From contig DAIEEM010000250.1 of the NCBI GenBank assembly GCA_027325905.1, forward strand, positions 1 to 19,934: 19,934 nt of DNA. The letters run 5' to 3'. Below are positions 15,254-19,934 of the stretch, one piece after another. The notes beneath the pieces were generated by a model. It was not told where the DNA came from, did no database searches, and was given only the letters and a program-made list of their open reading frames with translations. Source of the stretch: Rhodocyclaceae bacterium. Lineage in GTDB: Bacteria > Pseudomonadota > Gammaproteobacteria > Burkholderiales > Rhodocyclaceae. The position numbers and the translations under genes are program-made. Each line of letters starts with the position of its first letter. The stretch's first letter is position 1.

Positions 15254-17170
15254 ATGGATTACGGCTTCACCGACCTGGTCGACATCGAAGCATTCCGCGG
15301 AATGATGAAGTCGTTTTACGACGCGACCGGCATTCCCCACGGCCTCATCGACACCGAGAACAACGTCCTCAGCGAGATCGGCTGGCAGGAGGCCTGCACC
15401 GACTTTCACCGCGCCAACGAGCTGACCCTGGCGCGCTGCCGGGAAAGCGACCATTACATCGCGCAGCATCTCGGCACCGCGCCCTTCGTCGGCTACCGCT
15501 GCAAGAACGGCCTGATGGACTACGCCGCGCCCATCGTCATCGACGGCCGCCACCTGGCGACGATATACTTCGGCCAGATCCTGCACGAGGCGCCCGACAT
15601 CGAGTTCTTCCGCCGCCAGGCCCGCGAATGCGGCTTCGACGAGGACGCCTACCTGGCAGCGATACGCAAGCTGCCCATCGTCGCCAAGGAGCGCGTCGAG
15701 GCGATCATGGCGTTCTACACGCAATTGGCGCGCATGCTCGCGGCGAGCGGGCGTGAGCGCCTGAACCGGCAGGCGGCCGACGCCTTGCGCGACCGCGATG
15801 CCCACCTGCAGGCGATCCTCGATTCCTCGCCGGTCGGCATCGGCTGGTCGGACGTCGACGGCAAGGTCGAATACATCAACAACAAATTCACCGAGCTGTT
15901 CGGCTACCGGCTGGAGGACATCCCGACCGTCGACGACTGGTACCGGCTGGCCTATCCGGACAAGCTGTTCCGCAAGGAAGTCGTCGACCGCTGGGCAGGC
16001 GAGGTCGCCGCCGCCCGCGTCGCGCAAACCGCGGCGCCGTCGCTGGAGACGCCCATCGTCTGCAAGGACGGTTCGATTCGCCACGTCATCATCACCGTGT
16101 CCTGGGTCGGCGACCACCGCCTGGTCAATTTCAGCGACATCACCGACCGCTGGTCGGTCGAGCAGCGCGAGCACGCCCGCCACGCCATGCTCGAGCTTAT
16201 CGCCGAGGGCGCGACGCTGCCGCAGACGCTGGACGCCATCGTCCGCGGCGTCGAGGCCGAAGACCCGTCGACGCTGTGCTCGATCCTGCTGCTCGACCGC
16301 GACGGCAAGCACCTGCGCACCGGCGCCGCGCCCAGCCTGCCGGACTTCTACAACCAGGCGATGGACGGCGTCGCCATCGGCCCCGGCGTCGGCTCGTGCG
16401 GCACCGCCGCCCATACGCGCGCCCGCGTCGTCGTCGCCGACATCCAGAGCCATCCCTACTGGAAGGACTACAAGGAACTCGCAGCCAGGGCCGGACTAGG
16501 CTCGTGCTGGTCCGAGCCGGTCATGGCGAAGGGACGCCTGCTCGGCACCTTCGCCATCTATCGCCGCCAGCCGCGCGCACCGAGCGAGAACGACCTCCAC
16601 CTGGTCGGCTATGCCGCCAACCTCGCCAGCATCGCCATCGAGCACCACCGGACGCAGGAGGAACTCGAACGCCAGGCGCACACCGACTTCCTCACCGAAC
16701 TCGCCAATCGCCGCTATTTCCTCGAACTGGCGGAGGCCGAACTGGCGCGCACGCTGCGCTACGGCAAACCATTCTCGCTGCTGATGCTGGACATCGACCA
16801 CTTCAAGGCGGTCAACGACGAGCACGGCCACAAGGCCGGCGACGTCGTGCTGCAAAAGCTCGCCGACGTCATGACGAAGACCTTGCGCGAAGTCGACGTC
16901 GTCGGCCGCCTCGGCGGCGAGGAATTCGCCGCCATCCTGCCGGAAACTTCCGGCGCCAAGGCGTGGGAAGCGGCGGAGCGGATGCGGCTGGCCATCGCCG
17001 CCACCGCCATGCCGCTGGAGGGCGGCGCGCCGCTGCGTATCACCGTGTCGATCGGCGTCACCACGCTCGCCGACAAGTCGACCGACATCGACATGCTGCT
17101 GCGGCAGGCCGACGAAGCGCTCTACGCCGCCAAGCACGGCGGCCGCAACCGCGTCTGCATGGCCGCCTAG
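15254..17170 (+). CDS. PocR-PAS-GAF-GGDEF diguanylate cyclase
   Basis: A 638-residue soluble cyclase making c-di-GMP from two GTP. The N-terminal PocR-type ligand-binding domain (about 5-170) shows CRESD, YRCKNGLMDYAAPI and the FGQIL strand; PocR domains bind small organic molecules in characterised cases. PAS follows at about 183-300 (GWSDVDGKVEYINNKF), GAF at about 310-465 (GPGVGSCGTAAHT, then SEPVMAKGRLLGTFAIY), and GGDEF at about 475-635. The active site is GGEEF at 554-558, with LDIDHFKAVND intact, and the inhibitory RxxD motif is present (REVD, ending just before VGRLGGEEF). It therefore looks both active and product-inhibited. ATG 15254 has a GAGG site seven bases upstream. Its stop shares CTAG with the convergent HD-GYP gene. 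Confidence 0.94.
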   Translation: MDYGFTDLVDIEAFRGMMKSFYDATGIPHGLIDTENNVLSEIGWQEACTDFHRANELTLARCRESDHYIAQHLGTAPFVGYRCKNGLMDYAAPIVIDGRHLATIYFGQILHEAPDIEFFRRQARECGFDEDAYLAAIRKLPIVAKERVEAIMAFYTQLARMLAASGRERLNRQAADALRDRDAHLQAILDSSPVGIGWSDVDGKVEYINNKFTELFGYRLEDIPTVDDWYRLAYPDKLFRKEVVDRWAGEVAAARVAQTAAPSLETPIVCKDGSIRHVIITVSWVGDHRLVNFSDITDRWSVEQREHARHAMLELIAEGATLPQTLDAIVRGVEAEDPSTLCSILLLDRDGKHLRTGAAPSLPDFYNQAMDGVAIGPGVGSCGTAAHTRARVVVADIQSHPYWKDYKELAARAGLGSCWSEPVMAKGRLLGTFAIYRRQPRAPSENDLHLVGYAANLASIAIEHHRTQEELERQAHTDFLTELANRRYFLELAEAELARTLRYGKPFSLLMLDIDHFKAVNDEHGHKAGDVVLQKLADVMTKTLREVDVVGRLGGEEFAAILPETSGAKAWEAAERMRLAIAATAMPLEGGAPLRITVSIGVTTLADKSTDIDMLLRQADEALYAAKHGGRNRVCMAA

Positions 17171-17178
17171 GAGGCGGC
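17162..17178. other. Compact inverted repeat over a shared convergent stop
   Basis: GCCGCCT-AGG-AGGCGGC has perfect 7-base arms around a 3-base loop and covers the stop codons of both convergent genes. It could slow or end transcription in both directions, but no T-run follows, so a terminator role is uncertain. Confidence 0.4.
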
Positions 17179-18723
17179 GCTGGCGCCGCCGCCGGCGATG
17201 TCGAGGATGGCATCGAGCTTGCCGGCGCTGTAGAGTTCAACCAGCGCCGCCACCACCGCAGGATCGAACTGGCTGCCGGCGTTGGCCTCGATCTCGACGA
17301 TGGCGTCCGCCGGCGCCCAGGCATCCTTGTAGGGTCGCGCGCTGACCAGCGCGTCGAAGACGTCGGCGACGGCGACGATGCGCGTCACCAGCGGGATGTC
17401 CTCGCCGGCCAGGCCGTGCGGATAACCGGCGCCGTCCCAGCGCTCGTGATGGCCGATGGCGACGTCGCGCGCCATCGCCAGCGCCGGGTCGTGCGAGAGG
17501 ATGGCGCCGCCGAGGTGGGTGTGCTGCTTGACGACGTCGAACTCCTGCGCCGTCAGCTTGCCGGGCTTCTGCAGCACGGCATCGGGGATGCCGACCTTGC
17601 CGACGTCATGGAGCAGCGCGGCGCGGCCGAACTCGACGGCCTGCGCCGGCGCCACGCCCAGCGCCTGCGCCAGCAGGCCGGTGTACTCGGCCATGCGCCG
17701 GATGTGCGTGCCGGTGGTGCTGTCCTTGAACTCGGCCACCTGCCCCAGCGTCTCGATCGCCTGCTCGTAGGACTTGCGCAAGTCGATGTGCAGGCGGAAG
17801 TTCTCCAGCGCCGCCGAGCATTGGTTGGCCATGACCTGGATCAGCGCGCGGTCGTTCTGGTTGAGTTCCTCCGAGGCTTCGAGATAGATGAAGCCGGCGG
17901 GTTTCTCGTGCAGGACCAGCGGCGCGATCATGGCGCCGGCGCGCAGGCCGTCGGGCACGGCGTTGTCGGCCACCGCCCGCGCGCACAGCGCGATCACCTC
18001 GGCCAGGCGCTCGGGCTGCGCCGTGTCCGGATGCAGTTCGCCGGCGCCGGCGCGCACGTGCAGGCCGTCGCCGTCGACGGTCGTCAGCACGCCGTCGATG
18101 GTGGAGATGAGGCCCGAGTGGGTGAGCTTGCACAGGGCGATGACCTGGGTGAGGATGCCCTCGAAGAAGGCTTCGAGCGTCTCGCGCTGCAGTTCGTACA
18201 GTCCGGGCGTGGCGTCGAGCACGCTGGCCAGGCCGCGGCGGTTGAGCTCGATGGTCTGCAGGTCGCGGTAGGCCTTGAGCGCGGAACGCATCGCCGTGTA
18301 GAGCTTCTGCGAGGTGAGTTCGGTCTTGTCCTTGTAGTCGTCGATATCGAAATGGTCGATGACGAAGCGCTCGGGGGCGACGCCGGGCTGGCCGGTGCGG
18401 ATGATGATGCGCATCATGGCGTTGGCGAATTCGCCGCGGATCGCCTCGACCAGCGCAAGTCCGGCATCGTCGGTTTCCATGACGACGTCGACCAATGCCA
18501 CGGCGATGTCCGGATGCTCGGCCAGGCGCAGCTTCGCCTCGGCTGCCGAGCCGGCTTCGATCTGCTGCAGGCCGCGCCCGGCGAAGCGGAAATCCTTGAG
18601 GCTGAGCGTCGTCAGCGCCCGCACGTCGGGTTCGTCGTCGACGACCAGCAGCTTCCAGGGCGGCGGGCGCGCAGCATCGGTGCCGGCGGCGGCCGCGGCG
18701 CCGGTCTTGCGGATGAGTTTCAT
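17167..18723 (-). CDS. Receiver-DUF3369-HD-GYP response regulator phosphodiesterase
   Basis: A 518-residue protein. After a short Ala/Pro-rich lead, the receiver (about 23-150) has D29-D30 and phosphoacceptor D79 (LVDVVMETDD). The segment at about 150-330 matches the GAF-like DUF3369 region that sits between receiver and HD domain in this class (IYLEASEELNQND, SAALENF). The HD-GYP domain (about 340-500) is complete: H372-D373 in LLHDVGKVGIPD, HHERWDGAGYP with GYP at 433-435, and VADVFDAL. It should hydrolyse c-di-GMP. The ATG at 18723 overlaps the stop of the hemerythrin kinase upstream (ATGA), with GAGGACGC shortly before. That coupling makes the kinase its likely partner; the frame is open further upstream only because it runs through the kinase gene out of frame. 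Confidence 0.94.
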   Translation of the reverse strand: MKLIRKTGAAAAAGTDAARPPPWKLLVVDDEPDVRALTTLSLKDFRFAGRGLQQIEAGSAAEAKLRLAEHPDIAVALVDVVMETDDAGLALVEAIRGEFANAMMRIIIRTGQPGVAPERFVIDHFDIDDYKDKTELTSQKLYTAMRSALKAYRDLQTIELNRRGLASVLDATPGLYELQRETLEAFFEGILTQVIALCKLTHSGLISTIDGVLTTVDGDGLHVRAGAGELHPDTAQPERLAEVIALCARAVADNAVPDGLRAGAMIAPLVLHEKPAGFIYLEASEELNQNDRALIQVMANQCSAALENFRLHIDLRKSYEQAIETLGQVAEFKDSTTGTHIRRMAEYTGLLAQALGVAPAQAVEFGRAALLHDVGKVGIPDAVLQKPGKLTAQEFDVVKQHTHLGGAILSHDPALAMARDVAIGHHERWDGAGYPHGLAGEDIPLVTRIVAVADVFDALVSARPYKDAWAPADAIVEIEANAGSQFDPAVVAALVELYSAGKLDAILDIAGGGASAAS

Positions 18724-19934
18724 CGGGGTGCGTCCTCTTGCGGTGCCGCGGCGGCGTCGCCGACGCGCTGCGGAAAATAGAGATCGAAGCGGGTGCCGCG
18801 GCCCGGCTCGCTGTGGCAACTGATGGCGCCGCCCAGCGTCTGCGTCGCCAGGTTGTAGGCGATGTACATGCCCAGTCCGCTGCCGCCCTTGTCGCGGCGC
18901 GTGGTGAAGAAGGGCTCGAAGACGCGCGCCATGACCGCGGGCCACATGCCGGCGCCGTCGTCGGAAAAAGTCAGCCGCACCCATCCATTGGCGGCGACGC
19001 CGACGTCTATGCGGATGAGGCCGCCGCGGCTGCCGTCCTCATAGGCGTGCTGATAGCTGTTCATCATCAGGTTGGTGAGGATCTGCTCGACCGCGCCTGG
19101 CGGGCCGTAGAGTTCGAGGTCGGCGGGACAGTCCACCTCGAAGCGAATGGCAGTGCGCTTGAAGACGGCATGCAGGCTGTGGATGACGTCGTCGATGAGT
19201 TCGGCCATGCGGTAGTCGCGGCGGCTCTCCGAAGTCTGGTCGACGGAGGTGCGCTTGAAGCTTTGCACCAGGCGCGCGGCGCGGCGCAGGTTGCTCAGGG
19301 TCAGGTCGCAATCCTGCTCTATGGTCTGCAGTTGCGCCAGCAGCTTCTCCTCGCTGACTTCCTCGACGCCGAGCAGTTCGCGGATCGCCGCCAGCGCCTC
19401 GGCGATGTGCGAAGCGGCGCCGACGGCGACCCCCACGGGAGTATTCACCTCGTGGGCGAAGCCCGCCACCATGCGGCCGAGCGAGGCCATCTTCTCGCTC
19501 TGCAGCAGTTCGTCGCGCGTCGTCTGCAGTTCGTCGACCTTGTGCGCCAGTTCGCGCGTGCGCTCGGCGACGCGCTCTTCGAGGTGGAGATTGGCGGCGG
19601 CGAGGTCGCGGTTCTGCTCCGAGAGCACGTGGTAGAGATTGCCGAGTGCGCCGAGCAGTGCGGCCGTGCCGTGGTCGACGGCCAACTGGGCGTGGTCGAA
19701 GGCCGCCGCCGGCGTCTCGCCGGCGCGGATGCGGACGATCTGCCGCGCCATGTCCTGATCCTCGCCGAGGATGTGGTAGCCGAGCCAGGCGGCGAGGAAG
19801 CCGTGCAGCACCTCGGCCGGGTTGGCGACGGTATGGCGCGCCGCCCACATCGAGGATACTTGGTCGATGAACTGGGCATGATGCCGGCGGTGCATTTCCT
19901 GGTGCCGCGGGTCGACGGCCTGCGCGGCCATCAG
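18720..19934 (-). CDS. Hemerythrin-domain sensor histidine kinase (5' part beyond the right edge)
   Basis: 404 codons visible. The first visible residues, LMAAQAVDPRH, align with residue 66 onward of the hemerythrin kinase at 4348, so about 65 N-terminal residues are outside. Visible iron ligands are the two His of HRRHH and the His and Asp of YHILGED. The region through ANPAEVLHGFLAAWL and MARQI is strongly alike in both kinases. After a coiled coil, the phosphoacceptor His lies in GFAHEVNTPVG (codon 19454-19452). The ATPase part has NLMMNSYQHA, DDGAGM, EPFFTTRRDKGGSGLGMYI and GTRFDLYFP. The kinase core is less like the other two in the window than its sensor is, hinting at domain shuffling. 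It is coupled to the HD-GYP regulator by a four-base overlap. Confidence 0.92.
   Translation of the reverse strand: MMAAQAVDPRHQEMHRRHHAQFIDQVSSMWAARHTVANPAEVLHGFLAAWLGYHILGEDQDMARQIVRIRAGETPAAAFDHAQLAVDHGTAALLGALGNLYHVLSEQNRDLAAANLHLEERVAERTRELAHKVDELQTTRDELLQSEKMASLGRMVAGFAHEVNTPVGVAVGAASHIAEALAAIRELLGVEEVSEEKLLAQLQTIEQDCDLTLSNLRRAARLVQSFKRTSVDQTSESRRDYRMAELIDDVIHSLHAVFKRTAIRFEVDCPADLELYGPPGAVEQILTNLMMNSYQHAYEDGSRGGLIRIDVGVAANGWVRLTFSDDGAGMWPAVMARVFEPFFTTRRDKGGSGLGMYIAYNLATQTLGGAISCHSEPGRGTRFDLYFPQRVGDAAAAPQEDAPR

Noticed and set aside
12840..15305. 821-codon plus-strand frame
   Set aside because: Antisense to the acyl-ligase fusion, whose domains are unmistakable on the minus strand.
16276..18780. 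834-codon plus-strand frame
   Set aside because: Out of frame with the diguanylate cyclase and then antisense to the HD-GYP regulator; Arg- and Pro-rich at first, no motif.

Overview
This high-G+C window looks like chromosomal DNA of an environmental betaproteobacterium, most likely a Rhodocyclales-type organism. The clues are the base composition, many PAS, hemerythrin, GGDEF, EAL and HD-GYP signalling proteins, a soluble CZB-type chemoreceptor and a DsrC-like protein. The taxon is an inference; there is no rRNA or tRNA gene to anchor it. No CRISPR array, insertion sequence or phage gene was seen.

Region 1 (1-8006) is a divergent signalling locus. Leftward from about 4160 runs an operon: a protein of two receiver domains, a receiver-HD-GYP phosphodiesterase, a stand-alone receiver, and a PAS-PAS histidine kinase cut by the left edge. 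Rightward from 4348 run a hemerythrin-domain histidine kinase and, sharing a 4-base stop/start overlap, a PAS-(degenerate GGDEF)-EAL-receiver protein. All receivers carry a similar C-terminal 'K-P-W' signature and may draw phosphate from the same kinases.

Region 2 (8003-11565) is an accessory-looking block. A MarR regulator faces away from a probable operon: a DsrC-like protein lacking the terminal cysteine, a CBS-pair protein and a 59-residue unknown. Next come a soluble CZB chemoreceptor with a replaced zinc ligand, a small hemerythrin and a cysteine-containing small protein. The marR/dsrC-like intergenic stretch is AT-rich, with overlapping divergent promoters, a tandem repeat and a perfect palindrome.

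Region 3 (11711-15125) is leftward: a DEDD-type 3'-5' exonuclease-like protein, and upstream of it a large ACP/AMP-ligase/PlsC-acyltransferase fusion.

Region 4 (15158-19934) holds a PocR-PAS-GAF-GGDEF diguanylate cyclase behind a sigma-54-like promoter. Converging on it is a second hemerythrin kinase (cut by the right edge), translationally coupled to a receiver-DUF3369-HD-GYP phosphodiesterase.

Taken together, the window carries two hemerythrin-kinase/c-di-GMP-phosphodiesterase pairs that are parallel in design but end in different phosphodiesterase chemistries. They suggest oxygen- or redox-controlled c-di-GMP breakdown, with one clear diguanylate cyclase in the same neighbourhood.
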